Shown piece after piece: positions 54,220 through 63,404 of a DNA stretch of 64,000 nucleotides. Source of the stretch: PHAA01 sp964584415 (GTDB lineage: Bacteria > Bacillota > Syntrophomonadia > Syntrophomonadales > Syntrophomonadaceae); contig CAZOZX010000001.1 of NCBI GenBank assembly GCA_964584415.1, positions 1 to 64,000 on the forward strand. Reading direction: 5' to 3'. The notes under the pieces were generated by a model. It saw only the letters and a list, made by a program, of their open reading frames with translations. It was not told where the DNA came from and searched no databases. Positions within the stretch are counted from its first letter, which is position 1; the number at the start of each line of letters is the position of its first letter. Position numbers and translations under genes: made by a program.

Positions 54220-55647
54220 TTAGCCAGGATATATATTATAGTCGTTGAGGCCAAGGTTTTCTGAAGCTACCAATTTTATTTTTTTCCCGATTGATTGTTC
54301 GATATAAGCCAGATTTTTTTCATCGTTCATTATGAAATCCAGCAAATGGGGGTGCATTTCACATACAATTGAATTGCTTTCATAATAACCCAGGTTGGTC
54401 AATTTGCGTTTAACCTGACCGGCCAATGCCATGATATTTATGATATGGCCTCTTCCCTGGCAGTATGGACATTCGTCACCGAATATCTGGTCTATCCCGT
54501 AACGGGATTTCTTGCGGGTCATTTCCAGCAAGCCAAGTCCGGTCATACCGATAATACAAGAGTGCGCCTTATCCTTCTGCAATTCCCGGCGGAGAGCCGC
54601 CACTACCTCATCTTGATTTCGCTGGCATTTCATATCGATAAAATCAATCAAAATTATCCCGCCAATGCTGCGCAGGCGGAGTTGGCGCGGAATCTCTACC
54701 GCTGCTTCCAGGTTTAACTGGCGGACCGTTTCCTCAAAATCTTTCTTGCCGGTAAATTTACCGCTATTGACATCGATAACCGTCATCGCTTCAGTAGTGT
54801 CAAAGATCAGATAACCTCCGCTTTTTAGCCATACCCTGCGCCGCAGAGCTTTGCGCAGGTCTTTCTCGACCCCGTACTTTTCAAAAAGATCCCCTTCACT
54901 ATACTGAATATTGAAGGTCATTCGACTGCCTGACAGGGCAATGAAATGCTCAATCTGTTCCTTGAGATTCAAATTATTGATTATTATCCTCCTGATATCC
55001 CCATCCAGGTAGTCTCTTAAGGCACGTTCAAGAACACCCAAATCCTCGTATATCAGAACTGGGGCCTTGCTAATGTCATAACGATACTTGACCCCATTCC
55101 AGACATCCAGCAAGCGGCGCAGTTCACCCATAATCTCGTTGTCCTCAGCTTCCAGGCAGGCGGTGCGCACAATTATGCCAACCCGCTCAGGTTTGTGCTT
55201 CTCAATCAAGGCCCGTAAATGATCACGTCTTTTATCAATTACGATTTTGCGAGAAATAGAAACATCATTCTGAAATGGCAGTAATACTAAAAAGTGTCCC
55301 GGGATGGTTATGTCCCCGGTCACCCGTGCTCCTTTTTCAGCAAAGGCCTCTTTTTTGACCTGAACCATGACTTCTTGCCCGCTCTTGAGAGCATCATCTA
55401 TAGCCGCGCCCCGGGTAGCAGCTAGCCGCAATATATCGCTGGAATGCAGATAACCGTTTTTAGCCATGCCAATATCGACAAAGGCGCAGGAAAGCCCGGG
55501 AATTACATCTTTCACCCGCCCTTTGTATATATTGCCGACATTCTCTTCCTGATCGGACCAAAATAATTCTACCAGGCGATTCTCTTCCATTATCGCCACC
55601 CGGGTCTCCCAGGGATATTGTTCGGCAATAATGTCTCTAACCAACAA
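54220..55647 (-). CDS. rng: Ribonuclease E/G family endoribonuclease
   Basis: This 475-residue RNase G-type enzyme lacks the long RNase E C-terminal scaffold. An S1 domain (VGNIYKGRVKDVIPGLSCAFVDIGMAKNGYLHSSDI) is at residues 35-70. The catalytic core has TTEAMTVIDVNSGKFTGKKDF and GGIILIDFIDM with the metal-binding Asp residues. The zinc-link CPYCQGRG is near 410. It processes rRNA and turns over mRNA. It lies between the TIGR03936 gene and rplU. The start is TTG with AGGAG. Confidence 0.95.
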   Translation of the reverse strand: MLVRDIIAEQYPWETRVAIMEENRLVELFWSDQEENVGNIYKGRVKDVIPGLSCAFVDIGMAKNGYLHSSDILRLAATRGAAIDDALKSGQEVMVQVKKEAFAEKGARVTGDITIPGHFLVLLPFQNDVSISRKIVIDKRRDHLRALIEKHKPERVGIIVRTACLEAEDNEIMGELRRLLDVWNGVKYRYDISKAPVLIYEDLGVLERALRDYLDGDIRRIIINNLNLKEQIEHFIALSGSRMTFNIQYSEGDLFEKYGVEKDLRKALRRRVWLKSGGYLIFDTTEAMTVIDVNSGKFTGKKDFEETVRQLNLEAAVEIPRQLRLRSIGGIILIDFIDMKCQRNQDEVVAALRRELQKDKAHSCIIGMTGLGLLEMTRKKSRYGIDQIFGDECPYCQGRGHIINIMALAGQVKRKLTNLGYYESNSIVCEMHPHLLDFIMNDEKNLAYIEQSIGKKIKLVASENLGLNDYNIYPG

Positions 55648-55683
55648 CTACACCTTCTCCTGATTCGGTCTGGATTAATAGCT

Positions 55684-56364
55684 TTAGATAATCTCCAGGG
55701 GAGATAGCAACTGCTCTCCCCGTTTAATATAATTCCCCCGCCGCCAGAAATCCACTATTAAATCTCGGCTTAGACCATGAAGACCGAACATGTCCAGTAA
55801 TTCATCAAACCTAACATTTACGGGTTCATTCACACTGACCAGGGCTCTAATGACCTTGCCTTGCCCGGCCGGTTCAACTGCCAATTCGTATAGTCCAGGG
55901 CGCAGATCTTTCTCGGTACCTTTTTTCTTGCCCCGGTTGGGCACTAGAATTTGCTCCTGGTTTATGATTTCATCCACTAACAAGTCCAGGTTATAGTCCT
56001 GCGGCTTAATCAAGAAAGCATACTCAGCCGTGTTGATTACTTTCATTAGTGAAAGAGTCTCAGCCTTAATAGCACGGCAATCATTGATTCGGATCCCGGT
56101 CGGTAAGGCTTGATTCATTCGGATACTATAGTCGCTGACGCCCATCTCATCCAGTTCCAGGTCGAAATACTCCTTCTCCCCCCAAAGCCCAACCGGCAAT
56201 ACCGTCCCCATCGATAAACGGATGTGGGGATTGAATCCTTCACTAAGATGGTAGGGGATGTCAGCTCTCCGTAAGGCCCGCTCGATAACATGCATCATAT
56301 CAAGGTTGGCCACGAATTTCAGATCTGGACTGACTTTATACTCAGTTCTCAGGCGCATTGACAT
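55684..56364 (-). CDS. TIGR03936 / DUF2344 radical SAM-linked protein
   Basis: This 226-residue protein has the family opening YKVSPDLKFVANLDMMHVIERALRRADIPYHLSEGFNPHIRLSMG, often found fused to, or next to, the TIGR03960 radical SAM protein. The fold is reported to resemble tRNA-modifying pseudouridine synthase-like domains, but the function is unknown. It overlaps the radical SAM gene by 23 bases and precedes the RNase G gene, so it may act on RNA. Inference only. Confidence 0.85.
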   Translation of the reverse strand: MSMRLRTEYKVSPDLKFVANLDMMHVIERALRRADIPYHLSEGFNPHIRLSMGTVLPVGLWGEKEYFDLELDEMGVSDYSIRMNQALPTGIRINDCRAIKAETLSLMKVINTAEYAFLIKPQDYNLDLLVDEIINQEQILVPNRGKKKGTEKDLRPGLYELAVEPAGQGKVIRALVSVNEPVNVRFDELLDMFGLHGLSRDLIVDFWRRGNYIKRGEQLLSPLEII

Positions 56365-58195
56365 TGGCCTCCTTTATATCCAGGGCAACCCCAAAATCCA
56401 TACATATCCCACAGTCCAGGCAACCGGCCTGCCGACAGTCGGGAGTAGGCATGGCGGCTTCAGCCATCTGATCCTCCTGGCATAAATATTCCTTGCTGAC
56501 CCCGGTGTCAATAAAGTCCCATGGGAACAGTTCGTCGTAACTTCTCTGCCGATATACATAAAAGGCGGGATCGACATCACAATGTGTAAAAGCCTCGACC
56601 CATCGATCGAATTGAAAATACTCCGACCATCCATCGAATTTACAGCCTCTCTGCCAGGCAGTATAGATCACGTCGTTCAGCCTGCGGTCTCCCCGGGCGA
56701 TTACCCCTTCCAACATGCTGGTCCGACTATCATGAAAGCTTAGTTTGATATTCCTGATCTTGCGCCTGCTCAAATAGCGGCGCTTCTCCTCGAGTTCCTC
56801 TATGGTATTTTGGCAGCGCCACTGGAACGGGGTATGAGCCTTAGGCACAAAACAAGCCAGGCTGGCTCTTACCTCTACCGGACGACGCGAGAAGCGGTTT
56901 CCCACCCCTTTGACCCGGGTCAGCAGTTCCAGGATCCCATCCAAGTCGATTTCAGTCTCGGTGGGCAGTCCCAGCATGAAATACAATTTAACCGAATTCC
57001 AACCTGAGCTGAAAGCTGCCTCAACCGCCTTAAGCAGGTCCTCCTCCGACACATTTTTGTTTATCACATCCCGTAATCTCTGGGTACCTGCTTCGGGGGC
57101 CAGAGTAAGGGTAGTTTTTCGGACCTTCTGAACCTCATTGGCCAATTCAATAGAGAATGCATCAACCCGCAAGGATGGCAGAGAAACCCCAATTCCCTTA
57201 CCTCCATAGGTTCGAACCAGATCCTTCACCAGATTAGTTACCCCTGAATAATCCAGGGTGCTTAAAGAAGCCAGCGATATTTCATCATAGCCGGTACTTT
57301 TTAACTGAGTCTCTGCTTGCTGCTTTAATATCGCAACACTTTTTTCCCTGACCGGCCGATAAATGGTACCAGCGTGACAAAACCGGCAGGCCCGCTGACA
57401 GCCCCGCATGATTTCCAAGACAGCCCGGTCGTGGACTATCTCCATGTATGGCACTATAGGTTTTTCGGGGTAATAAGCAAGGTCGAGATCGCTTATCAAC
57501 CGCTTCCGCACCCTTGAAAGAACCACTGCATTATTAGACTGCATCCGGGCCAGGGTCCCGTCCGGCTTATATTCCACTGTATACAGGGCAGGCACATATA
57601 CTCCCTCAACAGCCGCCAGTTTCTCCAATCTTTCTCTACGGTCCAGTCTGCGGTTGGTCTGGATGTTGGCCAGTAATTCGAGCAGCATCTCTTCCGCTTC
57701 TCCTATTAAAAAGGCATCAAAAAAATCAGTAAATGGTTCTGGATTAAAGACTACCGGCCCACCCGCAATAACCAGGGGATGATCTTCACCGCGTTGGCTG
57801 GCGCGCAAGGGGATGGCGGCCAAATCGAGCATATTTAGTACATTAGTAATGGATAATTCATATTGCAAAGAGAATCCAACCACATCAAAACTGCGCAGGG
57901 GGGTAAAAGATTCCAGCGCATAGAGCTCTATCCCTTCACGGCGCATTATCTCTTCCATATCCGGCCACGGGGCAAAGACTCTTTCCATGAGATGAGGGCT
58001 TTTCTCATTGACCAGGCCATATAGTATCTTGCTGCCGATATGAGCCATCCCAATCTCATAAACGTCCGGAAATGCCATCGCCATTTTGACCTGGCTTTGC
58101 TGCCAGTCTTTTTTAATCATATTCAATTCGCCGCCCACATAGCGTATGGGTTTCGTGACCAGCGGCAATATATCTTTGAAAAGCTTGTCCTTCAT
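56342..58195 (-). CDS. TIGR03960 family radical SAM protein
   Basis: This 617-residue protein has an N-terminal B12-binding-like region and a radical SAM core with MRGCQRACRFCHAGTIYRPVREKS (C-x3-C-x2-C). RLDAFSIELANEVQKVRKTTLTLAPEAGTQRLR and an ending with a Cys-rich CRQAGCLDCGIC follow. It is universally paired with the DUF2344 gene. The ATG at 58195 follows GGAGG. The reaction is not established. RNA modification is one proposal given the neighbouring rng and ribosomal genes. Confidence 0.88.
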   Translation of the reverse strand: MKDKLFKDILPLVTKPIRYVGGELNMIKKDWQQSQVKMAMAFPDVYEIGMAHIGSKILYGLVNEKSPHLMERVFAPWPDMEEIMRREGIELYALESFTPLRSFDVVGFSLQYELSITNVLNMLDLAAIPLRASQRGEDHPLVIAGGPVVFNPEPFTDFFDAFLIGEAEEMLLELLANIQTNRRLDRRERLEKLAAVEGVYVPALYTVEYKPDGTLARMQSNNAVVLSRVRKRLISDLDLAYYPEKPIVPYMEIVHDRAVLEIMRGCQRACRFCHAGTIYRPVREKSVAILKQQAETQLKSTGYDEISLASLSTLDYSGVTNLVKDLVRTYGGKGIGVSLPSLRVDAFSIELANEVQKVRKTTLTLAPEAGTQRLRDVINKNVSEEDLLKAVEAAFSSGWNSVKLYFMLGLPTETEIDLDGILELLTRVKGVGNRFSRRPVEVRASLACFVPKAHTPFQWRCQNTIEELEEKRRYLSRRKIRNIKLSFHDSRTSMLEGVIARGDRRLNDVIYTAWQRGCKFDGWSEYFQFDRWVEAFTHCDVDPAFYVYRQRSYDELFPWDFIDTGVSKEYLCQEDQMAEAAMPTPDCRQAGCLDCGICMDFGVALDIKEANVNAPEN

Positions 58196-58272
58196 ACCTG
58201 CCTCCAATGGGAAAATATCCTTATTATCTTATCATAACCCCCTATAAATTCAAATTGCGGCCCGAAACAGGC

Positions 58273-59133
58273 TTAGCAATCCCGTAATCGGGCCCCAGGG
58301 CCCATTTCCAGGAAACATTCGATGAGTTCGGCCTCCGAGCGCAACCCGACCACATGATCGGCGTCATCTACCGCCATGACTATTAAATAAAAAGTGGGCC
58401 GGGCTGACTCCAATATAAGCTTCAGCAAGGTGTCCTGGCGGCTTATGATTTGCTGGGCTGGCAGCAAACCATGTTTGGCCAAATCACTTTTCTTATTGAC
58501 CAGATAGCGCATAAAAGCATAAGCAAGCAATTTAGCTTCACGGTGGGCAGCCCAAAAAAGTAATATGCCAACCACTATGAAATTTAGTCCGCCTCGAAGC
58601 ATATATAACTGGTATCCCCCCCAGGTTAGAGAGCCCAATGCTATTACTTTACCTAGCAAGGCAGTACGGGAGGTCGCCTTTTTGTAGCCTATAAATTTGG
58701 ATAGAACGGCACGCAGAATATGCCCCCCATCCATAGGTAATCCTGGACACAGGTTAAAGAGACCCAGCCATAGGTTTATATTAATGAACATAGGCAGATG
58801 ATAGTTATTCAGATTTGATTGGAGGAAATAAAAAATACCAGCCACAGAAAGACTGGCAGCTGGTCCAGCGACAGCAACATAAATATCCCGCTCCGGTTCA
58901 AGCCCCGTGTAATCTTCCATTTTAGCCTGGCCGCCAAATGGCAGCAGGTCAATTTCGGCGACCTTCACCCCCTGGATGCGGGCCATTATCACATGGGCAA
59001 TTTCATGAATCAGGACGGCTGCAAATATGAGCAGCACCTCTACACCTAAACCCAGGTAAACATAGAGAGCGCCTAACAGTAAGACGAACAGGTTAATCCT
59101 AATTCGTATCCCACTAATCTTGCCTATCAGCAT
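58273..59133 (-). CDS. spoIVFB: Stage IV sporulation protein FB (M50 intramembrane protease)
   Basis: This 286-residue site-2 protease has several TM helices. Its zinc motif HEIAHVIMA is near 44-52, and the second metal motif is in NLCPGLPMDGGHILRAV. In Bacillus it cleaves pro-sigma-K in the mother cell. The C-terminal cytosolic part (about 205-286) resembles a CBS-type domain (LLPAQQIISRQDTLLKLILESARP). It follows spoIVFA by three bases. Confidence 0.93.
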   Translation of the reverse strand: MLIGKISGIRIRINLFVLLLGALYVYLGLGVEVLLIFAAVLIHEIAHVIMARIQGVKVAEIDLLPFGGQAKMEDYTGLEPERDIYVAVAGPAASLSVAGIFYFLQSNLNNYHLPMFININLWLGLFNLCPGLPMDGGHILRAVLSKFIGYKKATSRTALLGKVIALGSLTWGGYQLYMLRGGLNFIVVGILLFWAAHREAKLLAYAFMRYLVNKKSDLAKHGLLPAQQIISRQDTLLKLILESARPTFYLIVMAVDDADHVVGLRSEAELIECFLEMGPGARLRDC

Positions 59134-59136
59134 ATG

Positions 59137-59715
59137 CTACTCGAATATACTATGCGGATTTATCGGTCCATCCTTACTTCTAACCTCAAAATAGAGACGG
59201 GTTCCGGTGGTGCCCAACTGGTTATCTGCATTTACCGTTTGTCCGGGTTTGACATTGGTCTGGGCCAGCCCGCCATAAAAAGAGTAAAATTCAGTGCCAT
59301 GCTTTATTAATACCGAGCCTTGACCTGCAACATTATTGGTCTCAATCACTTCTCCCGCCACAATCGGCTTTACTGGGGTCCCCTGGTTGACAGACAGGGT
59401 CACCCCGGAGCTGAATTTTTGCCTCCTGGCCGTCTTATCCCAGTACCATCCAAAGTTGCGCTCAATAGATATTATTGGACAAGGAGACTGAAGTACTTGA
59501 CCACCACTGGCTGGTAAAAGAGCGGCTGCATCATTAGTACCGGGGATATGTACATATCTTGAAATTACCGCCCCGATATCGTACTGGTTATGCATTACAT
59601 AGTCTAGCACAGGCTCCAAGACCTGCCGGCTAGACTGCCCGGACTGCATTACGACACCGGTCGCTGCTATGATGAGGATTACAACCAGAAGTTTTATTTT
59701 GAAATTTTGCAGCAT
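59137..59715 (-). CDS. spoIVFA: SpoIVFA-like protein (degenerate LytM/M23 domain)
   Basis: This protein of about 192 residues has an N-terminal TM helix (residues 5-24) and a C-terminal LytM fold: FGWYWDKTARRQKFSSGVTLSVNQGTPVKPIVAGEVIETNNVAGQGSVLIKHG. The zinc ligands of active M23 peptidases are lost: YGGL stands where YAHL is expected, and RLYFEVR where HLHFEIR is expected. That fits SpoIVFA, an inhibitor/anchor of SpoIVFB, and not a wall hydrolase. The adjacency to spoIVFB agrees. Confidence 0.85.
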   Translation of the reverse strand: MLQNFKIKLLVVILIIAATGVVMQSGQSSRQVLEPVLDYVMHNQYDIGAVISRYVHIPGTNDAAALLPASGGQVLQSPCPIISIERNFGWYWDKTARRQKFSSGVTLSVNQGTPVKPIVAGEVIETNNVAGQGSVLIKHGTEFYSFYGGLAQTNVKPGQTVNADNQLGTTGTRLYFEVRSKDGPINPHSIFE

Positions 59716-59789
59716 ACAAAATCCCACCCAGGCTTTTATTTCTTAAAATATATAGCTTTGAGATGAGATTTATTACTAACCCAACACAA

Positions 59790-59815
59790 AAGTGGAAGGC
59801 TGAGCCTCCATTAAG
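59790..59815 (-). terminator. Weak terminator-like hairpin before spoIVFA
   Basis: A TGG(A)AGGC/GCCTCCA stem with one bulge and a short loop is followed by TTTTGTGTT on the minus strand. It lies in the 190-base gap between the DUF1232 gene and spoIVFA, which otherwise shows no gene. It could mark the end of the min-rodA unit. Confidence 0.4.
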
Positions 59816-59905
59816 ATGGTTACTGCTGATGGACCAAGTTGTAGTACGCCTGAGGATGCGAATGGCTGCTTCACGAAGAATTAAAGTATGGAACAGGTCT
59901 GGGGC

Positions 59906-60328
59906 TTATTTGAACTCATAATCGGCATCGATGGTATCCACCTGAGCCTTTTTAACAATTTTGTTGTATATCCCGTCCGGCAGCAGGTAACGGGTAAATT
60001 CCAGAATTCTATTAATGGTCAAAAGTAAATCGGCCGGGCCATCCCAGTGGGACAGCAGAATATGATTATCGATACTGTTTAAAAATCTTTTTAGGACCAG
60101 TGCTACCAGCAGGAGATCATCAATCTGACCCAAAAACGGTATGGCATCGGGCAAAAAGTCCAGCGGTGAAAGAACATAGACAACCGTTCCCATCAAAATC
60201 GCCTTCTCGCTGACCTGGACCCGGTTATCGCCGATCAATCGGTAAAGAAGCTTTATAAAATTGGGTATCAATAACAATGTCCGTCGAGCAGTCTCCTGCA
60301 AAGATTGCTTATTTATACCTAGACTCAT
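59906..60328 (-). CDS. DUF1232 (YkvA-like) small membrane protein
   Basis: This 140-residue protein has the DUF1232 core VVYVLSPLDFLPDAIPFLGQIDDLLLVALVLKRFL near residues 50-85, with two hydrophobic helices flanking the acidic IDD. The ATG at 60328 lies 27 bases after the rodA stop. A longer in-frame extension to 60490 runs antisense-free over the end of rodA but is not credible. The family function is unknown. Confidence 0.8.
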   Translation of the reverse strand: MSLGINKQSLQETARRTLLLIPNFIKLLYRLIGDNRVQVSEKAILMGTVVYVLSPLDFLPDAIPFLGQIDDLLLVALVLKRFLNSIDNHILLSHWDGPADLLLTINRILEFTRYLLPDGIYNKIVKKAQVDTIDADYEFK

Positions 60329-60354
60329 GGCACTACCCCTTCCCGTTTCCCCGC

Positions 60355-61491
60355 CTAAAACACAAGCTTCTTGCCCCTGATATTTATGCCCAACACTAAG
60401 CCCACCGCAATCATGTTGGTCAGCATGGAGCTGCCGCCATAACTTACAAAAGGCAGCGGAATGCCCGTGACTGGCATTAATCCTATACACATACCGATGT
60501 TTTCAAAAATATGAAACAACCACATAGCAATGATGCCAGAAATAATCAAGGTCCCAAACATTTCCCGCGATTTGCTGCCAATAATCAAGGCCCTGAATAG
60601 CAACACCCCATACAGGATTATCAGTAGTGCTGCCCCAATGAAACCCAACTCCTCGCCAATTACTGCATAGATGAAATCAGTGTGGTGTTCCGGTAAAAAA
60701 TTGAGCTGCACCTGGGTCCCGTTGAACAAGCCACTGCCAGTGAGACCACCGGCACCTATAGCGATGAGGGATTGGATAGTATTCCAACCGGCACCCCGTC
60801 CCCCCAGGCCGTCCTGGTAAGGATCTACAAAAACGGCCAGCCTCTTAATCTGATAATCATCCAAGGGCAGCCATAGATTGTACTGAAAGTGTAAAAATAC
60901 CCATAAAGATATAAATCCGATCAGCCCAATAATTAATCCTGATAATAAACGAGGGTTGGCGCCGGCCATATACATCATTGCTGCCATTACCACCAGATAA
61001 ACCAAGGCGGTGCCTAAGTCAGGCTGCATCAATATAAAGAGCACCGGCACTCCCATGTAGGCAAAACAAGGCAGGAACTGCGCCAGGGTATTTAGCTCAC
61101 CTTTCCGGCGTCCCAAAAAATCAGCAAAAGCGATGATCAATAGGACTTTAGTGAACTCCGCCGGCTGAACCGGGGGCAGCCCGCCTATACCAATCCAGCC
61201 GGTAGTACCGCGAACCTCGGTACCGAAAATCAGCACAATAATCAGCGTAACCAAAGCAAAGCCATAAATGTAGGTACTGTATTGCTGCAGCAAGGTATAA
61301 TCAAACCACATAATAAAGACCGCTAGGGCAATGCCCAGGATTAAGAAGAATACCTGCTTCTTTAGGTAGTAGTAGGGATCACTGCTCAGACCTACGCTAG
61401 CGCTGGTCAGCATCAAAAGTCCGAATAACAATATAACCGCCAGAGCGGCAACAAAATATTTATCTATCAACCTGAATCGTTTAGCATTCAT
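60355..61491 (-). CDS. rodA: Rod-shape-determining glycosyltransferase RodA
   Basis: This 378-residue SEDS glycosyltransferase polymerises lipid II during cell elongation. Ten TM helices are apparent. Family segments are GTEVRGTTGWIGIGGLPPVQPAEFTKVLLI, MQPDLGTALVYL, NFLPEHHTDFIYAVIGEELGFIGA and VTGIPLPFVSYGGSSMLTNM. The ATG at 61491 has GGAGGG. It acts with a class B PBP such as the one encoded at the window edge. It follows minE across a terminator. Confidence 0.95.
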   Translation of the reverse strand: MNAKRFRLIDKYFVAALAVILLFGLLMLTSASVGLSSDPYYYLKKQVFFLILGIALAVFIMWFDYTLLQQYSTYIYGFALVTLIIVLIFGTEVRGTTGWIGIGGLPPVQPAEFTKVLLIIAFADFLGRRKGELNTLAQFLPCFAYMGVPVLFILMQPDLGTALVYLVVMAAMMYMAGANPRLLSGLIIGLIGFISLWVFLHFQYNLWLPLDDYQIKRLAVFVDPYQDGLGGRGAGWNTIQSLIAIGAGGLTGSGLFNGTQVQLNFLPEHHTDFIYAVIGEELGFIGAALLIILYGVLLFRALIIGSKSREMFGTLIISGIIAMWLFHIFENIGMCIGLMPVTGIPLPFVSYGGSSMLTNMIAVGLVLGINIRGKKLVF

Positions 61492-61593
61492 GGAACGAAA
61501 CCCTCCGGGTTTCATTATAAGGGTAGCTAAAATCATATGTCCATAGGGCAAAAATAGGAGGGCAGGATAAGACCCGGTTATTGGCTCTAAATA

Positions 61594-61636
61594 AAAATGA
61601 AAAGGTAATCCCGGCAGCTAGCAAGGGATTACCTTT
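61594..61636 (-). terminator. Terminator after minE
   Basis: The 12-bp stem AAAGGTAATCCC/GGGATTACCTTT encloses a loop with a GCTAGC palindrome. TTTTCATTTTTATTT follows on the minus strand. It ends minCDE just before rodA. Confidence 0.85.
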
Positions 61637-61657
61637 TTGAAATCATCCTCGGTTTTT

Positions 61658-61927
61658 CTAAATATTAACTGCCCGTTTCAAACTCCGGACCGGTATATTG
61701 GCTATAAGAGCCATGGTGTCATCTTCATTCTCAAGATTAACGATGAGACTCTCCACATCGATATCCATATACTGTTGGATCACCTCGATAAGGTCGGCTT
61801 TCAACGCACAGATCAATTCCGGCGATACCATGCTGCGGTCATGTATAAGCACTAATCTTAAGCGTTCCCGGGCTACATCCTTGCTGCCCCCGTCCCTGTT
61901 AAAAAACTTGGCGATGAAATCAATCAA
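61658..61927 (-). CDS. minE: Cell division topological specificity factor MinE
   Basis: This 89-residue MinE starts at a TTG at 61927 (LIDFIAKFFNRDGGS) behind AAAAGGAGG. It continues with KDVARERLRLVLIHDRSMVSPELICALKADLIEVIQQYMDID, the MinD-binding helix and topological domain. It drives MinD oscillation so the septum forms at mid-cell. The naive long frame that fuses it to MinD is an artefact of the assembly gap. Confidence 0.95.
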   Translation of the reverse strand: MIDFIAKFFNRDGGSKDVARERLRLVLIHDRSMVSPELICALKADLIEVIQQYMDIDVESLIVNLENEDDTMALIANIPVRSLKRAVNI

Positions 61928-61944
61928 ATTAGAACCCTCCTTTT

Positions 61945-62749
61945 CTACCGAGCCAATCTTAACCTTTTGATGAATCGGGTCATGATGTTGGCTGAGTCTT
62001 CCAGGGTATACATCGNNNNNNNNNNTTTCCCCCCCTATTCTTCTGGCAATGCGCCGATAGGCTTCGCCGGCCGGTGAGCTATTGCCCATAACTGCAGGTT
62101 CGCCGCGGTTCGTCGATATTACTATTGACTCATCTTCGGGTACTACGCCTAATAATTCGATAGACAAAATATCAAGAATGTCATCGATATCCATCATATC
62201 GCCCTTTTTAACCATTTTTGGCCTGATCCTATTTATTACCAGCTGCGTTTCTTTTAGACCGTCTGCTTCGAGCAATCCGATAATCCGGTCTGCATCCCGT
62301 ACTGAAGACACCTCCGGGGTAGCTACAACAATGGCCGCATCTGCCCCAGCGATAGCATTTTTGAAGCCCTGTTCAATTCCCGCCGGACAATCAACCAATA
62401 TATAATCGAACTCCTGGCGCAAATCATTGGTAAGGTTCCTCATCTGATGGGGCGATACTGCTGTCTTATCCTTGGTTTGGGCCGCCGGTAACAGGCAGAG
62501 ACTCTCGAAACGTTTATCCTTTATCAGCGCTTGTTTTAGGCGGCAATGTTCGTTTACCACGTCCACTATATCGAAAACAATCCTATTTTCAAGTCCCATC
62601 ACTACATCCAGGTTCCTTAATCCAATATCGGTATCCACAAGTACTACTTTTTTATCCAGCATAGCCAGGGCTGTCCCCAAGTTAGCGCTGGTGGTGGTTT
62701 TACCTACCCCCCCCTTACCGGATGTAATGACTAAAACTTTGCCGCTCAT
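61945..62749 (-). CDS. minD: Septum site-determining ATPase MinD, interrupted by an assembly gap
   Basis: MinD is a ParA-like ATPase that recruits MinC to the membrane. The deviant Walker A KGGVGKTTTSANLG is at residues 10-23, followed by LVDTDIGLRNLDVVMG and DYILVDCPAG. Ten N bases at 62016-62025 break the frame near residue 242. After the gap, in another frame, MYTLEDSANIMTRFIKRLRLAR ends at a TAG (61945-61947). This is the amphipathic membrane-targeting helix of MinD. The true gap length must be a multiple of three, not ten. The gene itself is probably intact. Confidence 0.93.
62016..62025. other. Assembly gap (10 N)
   Basis: Ten unknown bases lie inside minD directly next to a seven-C run (minus-strand G7). 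Ten is a placeholder size: reading frames on the two sides only match if the real number of missing bases is divisible by three. Confidence 1.
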
Positions 62750-62765
62750 GAATCAATCCCCCTAT

Positions 62766-63404
62766 TTAAATTTTCATCTTTTCGATAACAACCTTACCCG
62801 CCTTGATGCGGGCTATTTCAGGATTATCAACTTTTAAAACCTCGCCATCCGGAGCCCGGGTGATGTGGTCAGCTATGCGCAGCTGGGTTGGATTCAAACG
62901 AAAGGCAGCAATTACCGACTGTTCATCGCCCAGGGCACCGGCATGGGCCATACCCCTCAACGCCCCCATGACCAAAATATTCCCCCCGGCTATAATCTCG
63001 GCTCCCGGATTAATATCACCTAAAATGACAATATTGCCGCGGGTAAAAAACTTCTGTCCTGATCTGAGATTGCGGCAAACCATGACTGTGTCTGCACCCT
63101 GGAGCAGTTCATGGCTTTCTAACGGTATTTGATGAGGTAAATGTCCCTGACTGCGCTTTTGGCTGTATCTCAGTTCTTTCAAGCTAAATCCGTAAATGGA
63201 GACCACAGTCTCCAATTCCCGCAATTGTTTTTCGGTCAGCCTGTTGGATCCGATATCAAGGCAAATCTCATTTTGATGCCCGAAGTCACTTACCAGGGCC
63301 AGGCTCTGTTCCAACTGGATCTTCATTTCTTCCAGATTGTCATATGGGCTTAGATCTACTATTGTTTCTTTTCCACGTCCCTTGACGGCTGCTTCAACCG
63401 GCAT
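62766..63404 (-). CDS. minC: Septum site-determining protein MinC
   Basis: This 212-residue inhibitor of FtsZ has an N-terminal SpoIIAA-like domain (GRGKETIVDLSPYDNLEEMKIQLEQSLAL). Its C-terminal beta-helical MinD-binding domain includes CRNLRSGQKFFTRGNIVILGDINPGAEIIAGGNILVMGALRGMAHAG. RSGQ is the MinD interaction motif. The ATG has AGGAGG. It is first in minC-minD-minE. Confidence 0.96.
   Translation of the reverse strand: MPVEAAVKGRGKETIVDLSPYDNLEEMKIQLEQSLALVSDFGHQNEICLDIGSNRLTEKQLRELETVVSIYGFSLKELRYSQKRSQGHLPHQIPLESHELLQGADTVMVCRNLRSGQKFFTRGNIVILGDINPGAEIIAGGNILVMGALRGMAHAGALGDEQSVIAAFRLNPTQLRIADHITRAPDGEVLKVDNPEIARIKAGKVVIEKMKI

Noticed and set aside
60329..60490. N-terminal extension of the DUF1232 gene
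   Set aside because: It overlaps the rodA coding end and encodes no family sequence. The ATG at 60328 gives the normal domain start.
61658..62749. Single 363-codon frame joining MinD to MinE
   Set aside because: The join depends on ten N bases of arbitrary length. The correct MinD tail and stop are visible in another frame, and minE has its own ribosome binding site.
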